Positions 47,892 through 56,903 of a DNA stretch of 64,000 bases are shown here, piece by piece. Below the pieces are notes generated by a model, which was given only the letters and a program-made list of their open reading frames with translations, was not told the origin of the DNA and made no database searches. Numbering within the stretch: the stretch's first letter is position 1; the number at the start of each line of letters is the position of its first letter. The position numbers were made by a program, and so were the translations under genes. The stretch spans positions 1,656,571 through 1,720,570 of the forward strand of contig NC_021169.1 in the NCBI RefSeq assembly GCF_000385565.1. The letters run 5' to 3'. This DNA comes from Archaeoglobus sulfaticallidus PM70-1. GTDB lineage: Archaea > Halobacteriota > Archaeoglobi > Archaeoglobales > Archaeoglobaceae.

Positions 47892-48464
47892 TTACTTCCA
47901 GATCTTCCCTCTATAGTGTCCCGTTATCGGACACCCAAGACAGAGTTCGTTCTGCCAGTAGTCACACACATCGCAGTTAGAATTACATGGTGCTGTATCT
48001 GCTGGCTCGATGTGTATCCTCATCGGAACCACTGTATCTCTTTCAGCCCTGACAACTATGCCAACATCGATATCGTAAACATTTGGATCCGGTCTTATAT
48101 GCTGGTCAACAATGGCCTCGAGCGTTGAAAGATCCTCCCCGATGAACATCATTGTTAGATTTTTGTTCCCTGCAACTATAAACCCGTTGAGGAAGAAAGG
48201 ACATCCAGAAAACACATTGATCAGATCCCTTGGCTGCCTGCACTTCAAATCAACCTTCAATACATAAAGCCCAGCATTTTTTAGATTTATACCATAAGCA
48301 TGATTTATTATTCCAAGTTCCCTCATCTTCTTTATTCTCGCTCCTACTGACGGCTGCGACAGTCCAACCTCTTTGGCAATCTCGTTCTGCGAAATTTCAG
48401 GGTTTCTCTCAAGGATTTCAAGTATCATCTTATCCTTCTCATCAAGTTCAAAGATTCCAACCAT
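47892..48464 (-). CDS. Lrp-type regulator with Cys-rich C-terminal tail
   Basis: 190 residues: an N-terminal winged helix (about 8-60, NPEISQNEIAKEVGLSQPSV), an AsnC-like effector region (about 65-145) and a C-terminal tail with CNSNCDVCDYWQNELCLGCP (five Cys). The tail could bind zinc or an iron-sulphur cluster and sense metal or redox state. It lies upstream of the lipid synthase gene with 36 bp between. The target genes are unknown. Confidence 0.8.
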   Translation of the reverse strand: MVGIFELDEKDKMILEILERNPEISQNEIAKEVGLSQPSVGARIKKMRELGIINHAYGINLKNAGLYVLKVDLKCRQPRDLINVFSGCPFFLNGFIVAGNKNLTMMFIGEDLSTLEAIVDQHIRPDPNVYDIDVGIVVRAERDTVVPMRIHIEPADTAPCNSNCDVCDYWQNELCLGCPITGHYRGKIWK

Positions 48465-48503
48465 ATAACCACCAGTGTCTTTTCTACATTTGCTTATAAA
48501 AAA

Positions 48504-48880
48504 TTAGCGATTACAACCTTGTAAGAAATAAATAAAAGACAATAAACTTAGGGCACTTAGATGTCCAGCTACTCCAGAAACCTTCCTAAAATAGATATTC
48601 TGTATTTCTTTCTCCAATTTGATATCGCCTGAAATTTCTATTTTGAATATCACATTCTCGAAACTTCTTTGCCTATCAATCCTTAGAAAATCAATATTTT
48701 CAGCGATTGAATTTAAATACGAACAGACTGCATCCACCTCTACGACATTATCTCCAGCAACAATAACTACATGATCTATGGGTTTTGTATTACTCTCCGA
48801 ATTCTCTCCACAGCAATACCGTCCACAACAATAAAATCAGGGGTCATTGAAAGCACGTCAACAGTTTCGTGTTTATGTTG
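48504..48880 (-). pseudogene. Remnant of a DUF362-like gene
   Basis: Two frames on the minus strand look like consecutive pieces of the C-terminal half of a DUF362 protein: VDVLSMTPDFIVVDGIAVER, then, after a stop and frame change near 48785, IDHVVIVAGDNVVEVDAVCS and about 60 further residues. The segment further upstream is too eroded to follow. The family assignment rests on the PDFxVVDGI and GDNxVxVDAVC patterns alone. Confidence 0.45.
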
Positions 48881-48951
48881 ATGTGCATGTTTGTAGCTGG
48901 TTTTTTACAATAACGGCCACTTAAACAACTCAGCGTCAAAATCTAAAAAAG

Positions 48952-49230
48952 CTATCCCCCACCTCTTAGATAGTACAGCTTTTTCTGAATTTTTTCGTGG
49001 ATGTCTTTTTTGCATTCTATCTCAACTATTGTTCTTTGAATTCCCAGTTCATTTCTTCCACCTGGTTTAAACCTGATCTTAACAATATCTCCATTTTTTA
49101 TAGCAGTGATGCTGCAATTGATGCTATTATTCACCTTCACAGCATAACCAAGTCCCTGAAGGAGTCTGATAAACTCTTCCACAGCTTCTCTCAAGAACAT
49201 ACCTACATCATGAACATATACTTCTTTCAT
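48952..49230 (-). CDS. Small protein of unknown function
   Basis: 92 residues from ATG 49230 (MKEVYVHDVGMFLREAVEEF). It looks like a compact alpha/beta fold with KIRFKPGGRNELGIQRTIVE in the middle and a basic C-terminus. I do not recognise it. It is divergent from radA with about 80 bp between, sharing its promoter region. Confidence 0.55.
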   Translation of the reverse strand: MKEVYVHDVGMFLREAVEEFIRLLQGLGYAVKVNNSINCSITAIKNGDIVKIRFKPGGRNELGIQRTIVEIECKKDIHEKIQKKLYYLRGGG

Positions 49231-49308
49231 CACTTTCAGACCACCCACAACATTAATTTATATCATACCTTAATTTGAGTCTAACCCAAGTGTATAGAGG
49301 GATTTTGT

Positions 49309-50304
49309 ATGGCGAAGAAAAAATCAGAATCTGAGGCTAATAACAAAATAGTTGATCTCGAGGATATACCGGGTGTTGGATCAGCAATAGCCGAAAAGCT
49401 AAGAGAAGCCGGAATATACACTATTGAAGCTGTAGCAGTAGCAACTCCTGGAGAGATAAGCAGCATTGCTGAAGTTGGGGAATCAACTGCTGTCAAGATA
49501 ATCTCCTCTGCAAGAAAGCTGGCAGAGATTGGAGGTTTCGAGAGTGGAGAAAAAATACTTGAGAGAAGAAAAAAGGTCGGAAAGATCACCACAGGCAGCA
49601 AAGAACTCGACAAACTTCTCGGTGGCGGAGTTGAAACTCAGGCAATAACAGAACTTTTCGGAGAATTTGGTTCAGGTAAAACCCAGCTATGCCACCAGCT
49701 TGCCGTAAATGTTCAGCTCCCAAAAGATCAGGGAGGGTTGGAAGGGTGCGTTGTGGTCATAGATACCGAAAACACATTCAGGCCTGAGAGAATCGTGCAG
49801 ATGGCTGAGGCGAAAGGTTTGAATCCTGACGAGGTTCTGAAGAACATCTATGTCGCCCAGGCCTATAACTCCAACCATCAAATGCTTCTTGTTGACAACG
49901 CAAAAGAGCTTGCACAGAAAATAAAGAAAGATGAAGGGAAAAATGTCAAACTGATCATCGTCGATTCCCTGATGGCCCATTTCAGGGCAGAGTATGTTGG
50001 CAGGGGTACGCTCGCAGACAGACAGCAGAAGCTGAACAGGCACCTCCACGATCTTATGAGGTTTGGAGAGATATTCAATGCTGCAATCGTCGTAACAAAC
50101 CAGGTTCAGGCCAAGCCGGACACGTTTTTTGGAGATCCGAACAGACCGGTGGGAGGACATATAGTTGCACATACGGCCACATTCAGAATATACCTCAGAA
50201 AGAGCAAGGGAGAGTTGAGGGTTGCAAGGCTTATTGACTCTCCACATCTTCCAGAGGGAGAGGCCATCTTTAAGGTAACGGAAAAAGGAATTACAGATAA
50301 ATGA
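49309..50304 (+). CDS. radA: DNA repair and recombination protein RadA
   Basis: The archaeal RecA/Rad51 recombinase, 331 residues. It has an N-terminal helix-hairpin-helix domain (about 15-75, [20 protein letters not shown]), Walker [10 protein letters not shown] near residue 121, Walker [15 protein letters not shown] near residue 220, and the ssDNA loop region [20 protein letters not shown]. It forms filaments on single-stranded DNA and catalyses strand exchange. No frame damage is seen. Confidence 0.96.
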   Translation: MAKKKSESEANNKIVDLEDIPGVGSAIAEKLREAGIYTIEAVAVATPGEISSIAEVGESTAVKIISSARKLAEIGGFESGEKILERRKKVGKITTGSKELDKLLGGGVETQAITELFGEFGSGKTQLCHQLAVNVQLPKDQGGLEGCVVVIDTENTFRPERIVQMAEAKGLNPDEVLKNIYVAQAYNSNHQMLLVDNAKELAQKIKKDEGKNVKLIIVDSLMAHFRAEYVGRGTLADRQQKLNRHLHDLMRFGEIFNAAIVVTNQVQAKPDTFFGDPNRPVGGHIVAHTATFRIYLRKSKGELRVARLIDSPHLPEGEAIFKVTEKGITDK

Positions 50305-50369
50305 AGAATAAATAATGAACACCGCTACTAAGAACAAACTTTATATTTGATTATTACATGCTAATGATA

Positions 50370-51221
50370 ATGGAAAGGATAGATACTGGTATAATCGGCC
50401 TAAATGAACTGTTAGACGGTGGATTCCTCCCGAATTCTGTGGTAGCTGTCTTAGGTTCAAGCGGTGTTGGTAAAACAATATTCTCAATACAGTATCTGCT
50501 GAGTGGCGTTCAGAGAGGAGATAGATGCATATACATTTCATTCGATCTCGAAAAAGAAGATATAATAAAGCAGATGAGTTCCTTGGGATGGACAGAAATC
50601 GCAGACTATATCGAAAATGGAAAAATTTATGTAAAAAGCTTTTTTGCAGAGAATGTCTCTTTTGTCAACAACGATCTTCTAAACATCCTCGTCTCCGAAG
50701 CTGGAATTAGTACCAGAATAGTTATAGATTCATTCACACCGATGATCTCATCTTTCAACCTCGAATCGAGAAATGATATAAAGTGGTTCTTCCAGAGAGT
50801 AAGGGAGATAAGCACAGCGATTATAACAGTCGAAGAACCGCTCGATGGGAAGATTGACGATCCTTCCGTATCCATACCAATCTTTCTGTCAGATACAGCA
50901 ATTCACCTGAAAAACATTGGGTATGGAGAGGCGTTTAGCAGAACTCTTAAAATTATAAAACACAGAGGCTCCTGGCATGCGGAAGGTATATTCCCCTATA
51001 AAATCCTAAAAGGGATTGGATTATTTGTTGAAACCGGAGATATCCTAGAAGAACTCGTTGAAGAAAAAATAGACCTTGACGAGATTCTCAGAGATCATGG
51101 AGTTAGCCGAGAGAATATAGATCCATTTCTGTTAAGGAGACTTGAAATTTTAGCAAATTCCGGGCAGAAGAATGCGAAAGAAGTAATATCCAATATTATA
51201 GAGAGAGTAGTGGGAAAATGA
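50370..51221 (+). CDS. KaiC-like RecA-fold ATPase
   Basis: A single KaiC domain of about 283 residues: Walker A GSSGVGKTIFS near residue 28 and Walker B RIVIDSFTPMI near residue 118, plus an ADP-binding DGGFLPNSVVAVLGS start. The C-terminal 60 residues (EELVEEKIDLDEILRDHGVS) are helical and outside the core. Single-domain archaeal KaiC proteins are signalling ATPases of unclear role. It overlaps the next gene by four bases (ATGA), implying a functional pair. Start at ATG 50370. Confidence 0.85.
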   Translation: MERIDTGIIGLNELLDGGFLPNSVVAVLGSSGVGKTIFSIQYLLSGVQRGDRCIYISFDLEKEDIIKQMSSLGWTEIADYIENGKIYVKSFFAENVSFVNNDLLNILVSEAGISTRIVIDSFTPMISSFNLESRNDIKWFFQRVREISTAIITVEEPLDGKIDDPSVSIPIFLSDTAIHLKNIGYGEAFSRTLKIIKHRGSWHAEGIFPYKILKGIGLFVETGDILEELVEEKIDLDEILRDHGVSRENIDPFLLRRLEILANSGQKNAKEVISNIIERVVGK

Positions 51222-51577
51222 TTTCAGATGTGTCCAAAATTCTCAAAAAAATTTTGGCGATAGATGGAGTTATTATGAGTGCACTGTATCGCATAGATGG
51301 CGAAATACTCTGCGCAAAAACGAACGTGAGTAGCAGAGAAGTACTGACTGCACTTTACTGGCTTGAGAACCAGATAAAGGAAATGCTATACCAGATATCC
51401 TCAAGAGATCTGGATGAAGCCAGGTTCAAATTCGGAAAAATTGTTATAATACTATTTCCGGCATCAAAAACAACAGTTATTGGCGTTATGATAGACGAAG
51501 AAGCTTCAAAATATAAAATAGAGATAGATATCAAAACGATGTGTAGGAAAATAGGCAAACTTGTATCCAGCTTCTGA
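51218..51577 (+). CDS. Roadblock/LC7-like small protein
   Basis: 119 residues with an alpha/beta/alpha pattern like roadblock/LC7 domains (KILAIDGVIMSALYRIDGEI at the start, TVIGVMIDEEASKYKIEIDI later). Roadblock proteins often partner small GTPases; this one is translationally coupled to a KaiC-like ATPase. The family call is by pattern and is moderate. Confidence 0.55.
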   Translation: MISDVSKILKKILAIDGVIMSALYRIDGEILCAKTNVSSREVLTALYWLENQIKEMLYQISSRDLDEARFKFGKIVIILFPASKTTVIGVMIDEEASKYKIEIDIKTMCRKIGKLVSSF

Positions 51578-51598
51578 TCTTTTTTATTCCACTCTGAC

Positions 51599-52339
51599 CT
51601 ACGATTTTGACTTCACAAATTCAAGAATGGTGGAATTCACCTCATCGGGCTTTTCGATCATTACCATATGTCCTGCATCTTCTATTACCTTAACCTCAGC
51701 ACCTATCGTTTTTCTGAAAAATTCAGAATATTTCACAGGAGTCATTATATCGTCACTTCCAACTATGCACAAAACCGGAACATCAACCTTGACTTTACCT
51801 TCTTTGTAGTCACTGAGCAGATCAAACTTGTCACATGCACTGAAATCCCGGTGAGTTATCCTGCTTCCACAACTCAGGAGATCCTTGAGTACCTCATCCT
51901 TTATACGAGAATCAGAGAATTTCCTTGAAAACAGCATATTTACGAGCTTCTTAGCCATAGTATCAAAATCATTCTTCAAACCCTCGAGAATCTCATCCAG
52001 CACCCTCAATCTCGCTCCGGTTCCAACGAGTATCAGCCCCATTACCCTGCTCCTGTCGATAAGGTAGACCATTTGGGCTATGGCTCCACCTAAGGAGTGG
52101 CCAGCAATGAACATTCTGTCCAAGCCCTTTTCCTCCATTGCTTCTAAAACATATCTTGCATAATCCTCCACTGTTTCGATATTAGCATCATCAGACTCTC
52201 CATGTCCTGGAAGATCGATGGCGTATCCGCCAATAGCCTCTAACTGATTTTTCCAGATCTTTGAATTGGAACCAGAACCATGAATATATAGGACTGGAAG
52301 GTCTTTATCCGCTCTGTGGATTTTTATATTAACATCCAA
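51599..52339 (-). CDS. Alpha/beta-fold hydrolase
   Basis: About 246 residues: oxyanion strand VLYIHGSGSNSKIW, nucleophile elbow FIAGHSLGGAIAQM (Ser near residue 90), Asp in CIVGSDDIMTP, and His in IEDAGHMVMIEKP. The triad is complete. The substrate is unknown; lipases, esterases and C-C hydrolases share this layout. TTG 52339 is the likely start because GGAGGTGG lies a few bases before it; the frame could also open further upstream. Confidence 0.85.
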   Translation of the reverse strand: MDVNIKIHRADKDLPVLYIHGSGSNSKIWKNQLEAIGGYAIDLPGHGESDDANIETVEDYARYVLEAMEEKGLDRMFIAGHSLGGAIAQMVYLIDRSRVMGLILVGTGARLRVLDEILEGLKNDFDTMAKKLVNMLFSRKFSDSRIKDEVLKDLLSCGSRITHRDFSACDKFDLLSDYKEGKVKVDVPVLCIVGSDDIMTPVKYSEFFRKTIGAEVKVIEDAGHMVMIEKPDEVNSTILEFVKSKS

Positions 52340-52360
52340 GTCAAACCACCTCCACAAAAA

Positions 52361-52654
52361 TCAACCATTTCTGAGCTTCTCAATTACCGATTCAACCTTA
52401 TAATCCAGATCATAATCCTTGAACCGCTCATCAGCTTTAATAACAAAATAAAGTCTCGGACAGTCTTTGAGTTCCTCCCTGATCAGATCGAGCAATTTTC
52501 CAAGTTCTGTGAACGAGTCAACTTTAATTATCGTACCCATATCCGTGAGTTTGAAGTCTTTAGATTGTTTTTTGATTACATCAATCACTCTTGCAATATA
52601 TCTGCTAAGAGACTCACCAACACCAATGGGCACAACAGAGATTTCAACAATCAT
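52361..52654 (-). CDS. MTH1187/UPF0045 family thiamine-binding-type protein
   Basis: 97 residues of ferredoxin-like fold. It begins IVEISVVPIGVGESLSRYIA, and the middle GTIIKVDSFTELGKLLDLIR fits the MTH1187/YkoF-like group, whose members bind thiamine or related compounds. It ends just before the hydrolase gene on the same strand (21 bp), so the two may be co-transcribed. Confidence 0.8.
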   Translation of the reverse strand: MIVEISVVPIGVGESLSRYIARVIDVIKKQSKDFKLTDMGTIIKVDSFTELGKLLDLIREELKDCPRLYFVIKADERFKDYDLDYKVESVIEKLRNG

Positions 52655-52697
52655 GAATAATAAATTAAATAAAAAATAGAAAAAATTTTTGGTTTTA

Positions 52698-53864
52698 CTA
52701 AAGCCTATCTATTTCTCTTAAATAACTCCTTCTGGATCTAACAACTTTTTCCAGCTTCTTGGCTCTCTGAATTTTCTCTATTTTTCTGAATTTTGATCTG
52801 CCATTTCCATTTTCAAAATTCGCTTCCTCTTCTATCAGATTTCTTGATATTATGTTCGGCGATGACACTCCAGTCATTATAGCCATTACTCTCACACAGC
52901 CCTCCATCTCCTTCGATATTCTGGCACCCCATATGACATTCGCAGCATCGTCAATCTCGAAGGTCAGGTTGTTCACGATCTCTTCAGCTTCCTTTATTGT
53001 GAGATCTGTGCCACCACTCAGGTGTATCAAAGCCCCTTTCGCCCCTCTGTAATCCACCTCGAGGAGCGGATGATTCAGGCAGTCCTTGACGACATCCTTT
53101 GCCTTGTTCTGAGACCTCGATTCCCCAACAAGCATCACCGCAACTCCGCCCTGTCCCATAACAGCCCTCACATCCGCAAAGTCTATGTTCATTAGAGAGG
53201 GCTGGGTGATAGTATCAGAGATTCCTTTTATTGTCTCCGAGATAAGCTGATCCATGACGCTAAAAGCCTGCTCTATCGGCAAATTAGGAACATACTCCAG
53301 AAGCTTGTTGTTGTCCAGAACTACAACCGTATCAGCCTGCTTTCTTAGCTCTTCAAGGCCCTCTTCAGCTTTTTTTATCCTCGCTCTCTCCACCCTGAAG
53401 GGCGTCTGAACCATTCCGATAACAATCGCTCCCTGCTTCTTCGCAATCTCAGCAACAACAGGAGCGCTTCCTGTTCCAGTGCCGCCCCCCATGCCCGCAC
53501 AAACGAATACCAGATCTGCCCCGCTCAAAAGCTCTTCAAGTGTTCCTCTAGCCAGCTCGGCAGCCTTCCTACCAATTTCAGGATAGCCTCCTGCTCCTAA
53601 TCCCTTCGTGAGCGTTCTTCCAATCAAAACTCTCTTATCCGCCTGAGTATTCAACAAATGCTGCTTATCCGTATTTATTGCAATCGTGGTTACACCTTCA
53701 ACTCCAAGCTGCTTCAGCCTAGTTATCGTATTATTACCACTACCTCCACACCCTACCACAATGATCTTCGGCAGACCGTATTCCTCGATGTCGAAATTGC
53801 TGCTCATCCTCCTGTTTCTCTCTTCCATATAATACTTCTGGGCTTCACTTACAAGAGACTTCAT
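52698..53864 (-). CDS. ftsZ: Cell division GTPase FtsZ
   Basis: A tubulin-family GTPase of about 388 residues. It shows [15 protein letters not shown] (phosphate loop), the tubulin signature [20 protein letters not shown], and a T7-type [20 protein letters not shown] loop that activates the neighbouring subunit. The C-terminus is basic rather than the usual conserved peptide. ATG 53864 is chosen, after GGGGGGTT; an in-frame ATG at 53882 overlaps the stop of the preceding gene. It forms an operon with the small ribbon-helix-helix gene upstream. Confidence 0.95.
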   Translation of the reverse strand: MKSLVSEAQKYYMEERNRRMSSNFDIEEYGLPKIIVVGCGGSGNNTITRLKQLGVEGVTTIAINTDKQHLLNTQADKRVLIGRTLTKGLGAGGYPEIGRKAAELARGTLEELLSGADLVFVCAGMGGGTGTGSAPVVAEIAKKQGAIVIGMVQTPFRVERARIKKAEEGLEELRKQADTVVVLDNNKLLEYVPNLPIEQAFSVMDQLISETIKGISDTITQPSLMNIDFADVRAVMGQGGVAVMLVGESRSQNKAKDVVKDCLNHPLLEVDYRGAKGALIHLSGGTDLTIKEAEEIVNNLTFEIDDAANVIWGARISKEMEGCVRVMAIMTGVSSPNIISRNLIEEEANFENGNGRSKFRKIEKIQRAKKLEKVVRSRRSYLREIDRL

Positions 53865-53878
53865 ACAAACCCCCCAAA

Positions 53879-54052
53879 TCATGTAAAGGTGCTAAACTTC
53901 TGGATTCTTTCAAGCACCTCAGCTTTCTCAGTAATTAGCTTCCTGATCGCATCTCTAATCGCTTCGCTAACCGAGGGATATTCCCCCGCAGCCACCAAAG
54001 CTTCAAGAATTTCATAATGCTGTTCCGTCAATCTCAAAGATATCTTCTTCAT
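53879..54052 (-). CDS. CdrS-like ribbon-helix-helix regulator upstream of ftsZ
   Basis: A 57-residue protein beginning [20 protein letters not shown], with [13 protein letters not shown] completing a MetJ/CopG-type ribbon-helix-helix fold that would dimerise on DNA. In haloarchaea the short ribbon-helix-helix protein CdrS is encoded with and controls ftsZ2; size, fold and position match here. Its stop (TGA 53879-53881) overlaps the in-frame ATG at 53882 of the ftsZ frame. GGGTGG precedes ATG 54052. The role is inferred by synteny and fold. Confidence 0.8.
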   Translation of the reverse strand: MKKISLRLTEQHYEILEALVAAGEYPSVSEAIRDAIRKLITEKAEVLERIQKFSTFT

Positions 54053-54066
54053 ACTCCACCCTCTGT

Positions 54067-54153
54067 GGGTGACCGGGGTGCTCCTCCCGCCGCACCACCG
54101 TGAGCCTTACGTCACCCTTCTGTCCGACAGAAGTATGACGCCATCGTATTTAA
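54067..54153 (-). promoter_or_regulatory. Promoter, palindrome and structured leader of the cdrS-like/ftsZ operon
   Basis: On the minus strand CCTTAAATAC (TATA at 54147-54153) predicts transcription starting near 54124. There a perfect 7-bp palindrome, CTTCTGT-CGG-ACAGAAG (54117-54133), overlaps the start site, like an operator. The ~70-base leader can form GGGTGAC (54111-54117) paired with GTCACCC (54067-54073), with GGTGC/GCACC nested inside. Confidence 0.55.
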
Positions 54154-54263
54154 GGATTTTGGTTTAACTATGATGATTGTTAATTTAAATTACAAATAAT
54201 AATAATTTGATTGTTCTATATTAAAATAGCAAATTATTTTTACACACAGACCGATGAAAGATC

Positions 54264-54683
54264 ATGGAGATCGAGACCCACGAACTGGTTTTCGATACAG
54301 GAAGAGAGGATATAGACATAATCGACATAACAAGAGAGATCAGAAAGGTTATTGAGGGTTGGAAGGAGGGTTTCGTGAATGTTTTCGTTCAAGGATCGAC
54401 AGCAGGAGTAACGGTAATGGAGTACGAAAGCGGCCTTATAAAGGACATCAGGGAATTTTTTGAGGAAATCATCCCGAAGAACAGGAACTATGCCCACAAT
54501 CTAACATGGGGGGATGCTAACGGCCACTCCCATCTCAGGGCATCTTTGCTCAAACCATCCCTTACAATTCCATTCAAGGACGGAAAGGACTTCCTGGGGA
54601 CTTGGCAGCAGGTGGTTGTCCTAGACTTCGATAACAAGAGAAGAAAAAGGAAGATTATTTTGCAGGTTGTTGGAGAAAAATGA
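54264..54683 (+). CDS. YjbQ/UPF0047 family protein
   Basis: A 139-residue protein with the family signature HNLTWGDANGHSHLRASLLK and LGTWQQVVVLDFDN; the His and Asp residues form a metal-like site in known structures. Bacterial YjbQ has weak thiamine-phosphate synthase activity, but the true role is unsettled. It stands alone, divergent from the ftsZ operon. Confidence 0.88.
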   Translation: MEIETHELVFDTGREDIDIIDITREIRKVIEGWKEGFVNVFVQGSTAGVTVMEYESGLIKDIREFFEEIIPKNRNYAHNLTWGDANGHSHLRASLLKPSLTIPFKDGKDFLGTWQQVVVLDFDNKRRKRKIILQVVGEK

Positions 54684-54896
54684 CGATCGGACAGATTTAA
54701 AAACACATCTGAAAACTATAGAGTCCAAAATAAAGACAACCCGAACTCAATTAGAACTGGAGTCTGTAGAAAAGGTACATGGCAGCTTTAAAACACCAGT
54801 TGCTTAGTAGTCCACATATATCAATCTAATCATTTTAATGGCTTTCAGCCCAGCCAAAACCAAAAACTTAAAAGAACTTCGCTATAAATGCAGAGC

Positions 54897-55394
54897 ATGT
54901 TGAAGGGCAGAGCTTGGAAGTTCGGAGATGATATTTCCACAGACCACATCACTCCGGGAAGATACTACCATCTCAGAAGCAACCTCCCGGAGCTTGCAAA
55001 GCATGTTATGGAAGATGCGGATCCAGATTTTGCTAAAAAAGTTGAGAAAGGAGACTTCATTGTAGCCGGGAAGAATTTTGGGATGGGAAGCAGCAGAGAG
55101 CACGCACCTATCGTGATAAAACTTGCAGGAGTTTCAGCAGTTATTGCAAAATCCTTTGCAAGAATATTCTACAGAAACTCGATAAATGTTGGCCTTCCGC
55201 TCCTTATAGCAGATACCGACAAGATAGATAGCGGTGATGAGCTTGAAGTTGATTTGAGGAAGGGAATCATAAGAAACCTCACCAAAAATATCGAGATCGA
55301 GGCAAAACCCCTGCCGGATTTCATGCTGAAGATAATCGATACTGGTGGACTGGTTCATTACATAAAGAAAGAGGGTGATTTGGTTATCGGCTAA
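54897..55394 (+). CDS. 3-isopropylmalate/homoaconitate-type dehydratase small subunit
   Basis: A 165-residue swivel domain that pairs with a [4Fe-4S] large subunit to isomerise isopropylmalate or a similar acid. It has GDDISTDHITPGRYYHLRSN, the Ser loop NFGMGSSREHAPIVIKLAGV and FARIFYRNSINVGLP. The substrate-selecting loop reads YHLRS, not the YLRT or YLVY versions described in methanogens, so substrate is open (leucine synthesis or homocitrate). ACTTAAAA at 54866-54873 suggests a leaderless start at ATG 54897. The large subunit is not in the window. Confidence 0.88.
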   Translation: MLKGRAWKFGDDISTDHITPGRYYHLRSNLPELAKHVMEDADPDFAKKVEKGDFIVAGKNFGMGSSREHAPIVIKLAGVSAVIAKSFARIFYRNSINVGLPLLIADTDKIDSGDELEVDLRKGIIRNLTKNIEIEAKPLPDFMLKIIDTGGLVHYIKKEGDLVIG

Positions 55395-55403
55395 GGTGTT
55401 TGG

Positions 55404-56336
55404 ATGAACCTGTTCAGGCTGCTCAAAAGCTTCGACACGAGGAAGGCTGTTGTTTTCGGAATGGGTGGTGGAGGAGATATAGTCGCAACAGTCCCCACAG
55501 CGAACCTCATGCGGGAGTTCGGGTTCGAAGTGCTCCACGGAACCATAGTCTGGGATAGATATATAATAGACCCGGAACCGGGACCGAGAGCAATAGAGGA
55601 TCTGGAGAATGTCGAGATCGTGAACGACACCATAGCCATAGCATCCGAGAAAACGAGGATAGGAGAGATAATTCCAACCGTTGCAAGGGCTGGAAGGTGC
55701 CTAGGAAAGGTGGTCGCTCTGGACATAACAAAGGGCCCAAAAAGGCTTGCAGAAGGGCTGAAGGCCTTCATGGATGAGAACAATATAGCCATAGCGGTCG
55801 GGATAGATAGCGGAGGAGATGTTCTCGCTTCCGGTTTCGAATCTGGAGTTAGAAGTCCACTGGCTGATGCGATTTCCCTAGCAACGCTATCTCTGATAGA
55901 GAACTCATTCATAGGTTTTTTCGGGTTTGGAAGCGATGGAGAACTCAGAATTGAAGAACTGCTTATGAAAGTCTCAAGCCTCATAAAGGAGAATATGTTT
56001 CTGGGATCGGTATCGATGAGCGATGAGGACTACAGAGAGATGATGGAACTCACGAAAAACGTCGTTACAGAGGCAAGCTCCATCCCTTTAAGGGCCTATG
56101 AGGGGGAGCTTGGAGTTTTGAGGGTCAGGGCTGAGAGAAGCGTTCCGGTCTCTCCGCTATCAATCATGACCTTCTACTTCAAAACAGAAGGTGTTTTCAA
56201 AATGAACAAGCTCGCAAAAACCGTACTGGATGTCGAGAGTATAGATGTAGCAAGGAAAAGGCTGAATGAGATGGGTATCTTCACGGAGATGGATTTTGAA
56301 TATCTGGTCAAAAACAAGAACATTCCTTGGGATTGA
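55404..56336 (+). CDS. DUF1152 family protein
   Basis: A 310-residue soluble protein with a glycine-rich VVFGMGGGGDIVATVPTANL near the N-terminus and the acidic AVGIDSGGDVLASGFES in the middle. It matches DUF1152, an archaeal and bacterial family of unknown function with a nucleotide-binding-like loop. It starts 9 bp after the dehydratase subunit and is likely co-transcribed. No enzyme assignment is justified. Confidence 0.8.
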   Translation: MNLFRLLKSFDTRKAVVFGMGGGGDIVATVPTANLMREFGFEVLHGTIVWDRYIIDPEPGPRAIEDLENVEIVNDTIAIASEKTRIGEIIPTVARAGRCLGKVVALDITKGPKRLAEGLKAFMDENNIAIAVGIDSGGDVLASGFESGVRSPLADAISLATLSLIENSFIGFFGFGSDGELRIEELLMKVSSLIKENMFLGSVSMSDEDYREMMELTKNVVTEASSIPLRAYEGELGVLRVRAERSVPVSPLSIMTFYFKTEGVFKMNKLAKTVLDVESIDVARKRLNEMGIFTEMDFEYLVKNKNIPWD

Positions 56337-56340
56337 GAGG

Positions 56341-56859
56341 CTACCAATTATCGAGGAGCTTTTTCACATCCTCCTTTGAGATTTCCTTTTTCTTTTCCTC
56401 CTCGACGATTTTATAGACTTCTGGCTGGTATCCGAGCTTATCTCCATAAAGCTCAAAGACATACCTGGCTGCGAGCATTGCAATTTCATGCATCTTCATC
56501 TTAACTCTCGAATCCTCAAGCTCGATCTCCTTCTTTCTGCTTCTATCAACGTAGTCCACACAGAACAGGCATTTATACGGGTTTAAAGGTTCTGGCTTTC
56601 TGTCTTCAAATAAATCCCCGAGAGTTTCAAGGGCACAGTATGATCCGTCGCTGTACTTGCATTTTACCCCCCTCTCCTTCGCTATATTCATCGCATTGCT
56701 CACGAACTCGTTAACACTGACCGCCGGCTTTCTATCTCTCCTGAGAAAGTACCACTCTACCAATGCGTTAATGAACTCGGATGGCGAAACTCCCGCAGCG
56801 TTGCATTTCTCGAGCAATTTCTTCTCCACATCGGGAGGTATATCGATCGTAATTCTCAT
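56341..56859 (-). CDS. Ribbon-helix-helix protein paired with actin-like gene
   Basis: 172 residues: an N-terminal CopG-type ribbon-helix-helix (MRITIDIPPDVEKKLLEKCN, then VSPSEFINALVEWYF), a middle with Cys (KCKYSDGSYC, YKCLFCVDY) that could hold a metal, and a helical acidic end. It lies 44 bp downstream of the actin-like gene on the same strand. In plasmid ParMRC systems ParR is a ribbon-helix-helix DNA binder encoded right after the actin ParM, so this may be the adaptor; the length and Cys cluster are unlike known ParR. Confidence 0.65.
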   Translation of the reverse strand: MRITIDIPPDVEKKLLEKCNAAGVSPSEFINALVEWYFLRRDRKPAVSVNEFVSNAMNIAKERGVKCKYSDGSYCALETLGDLFEDRKPEPLNPYKCLFCVDYVDRSRKKEIELEDSRVKMKMHEIAMLAARYVFELYGDKLGYQPEVYKIVEEEKKKEISKEDVKKLLDNW

Positions 56860-56903
56860 CCAGACAAAAATTAATTTAAAATTTTATAAATCTTTAGCCA
56901 AGC

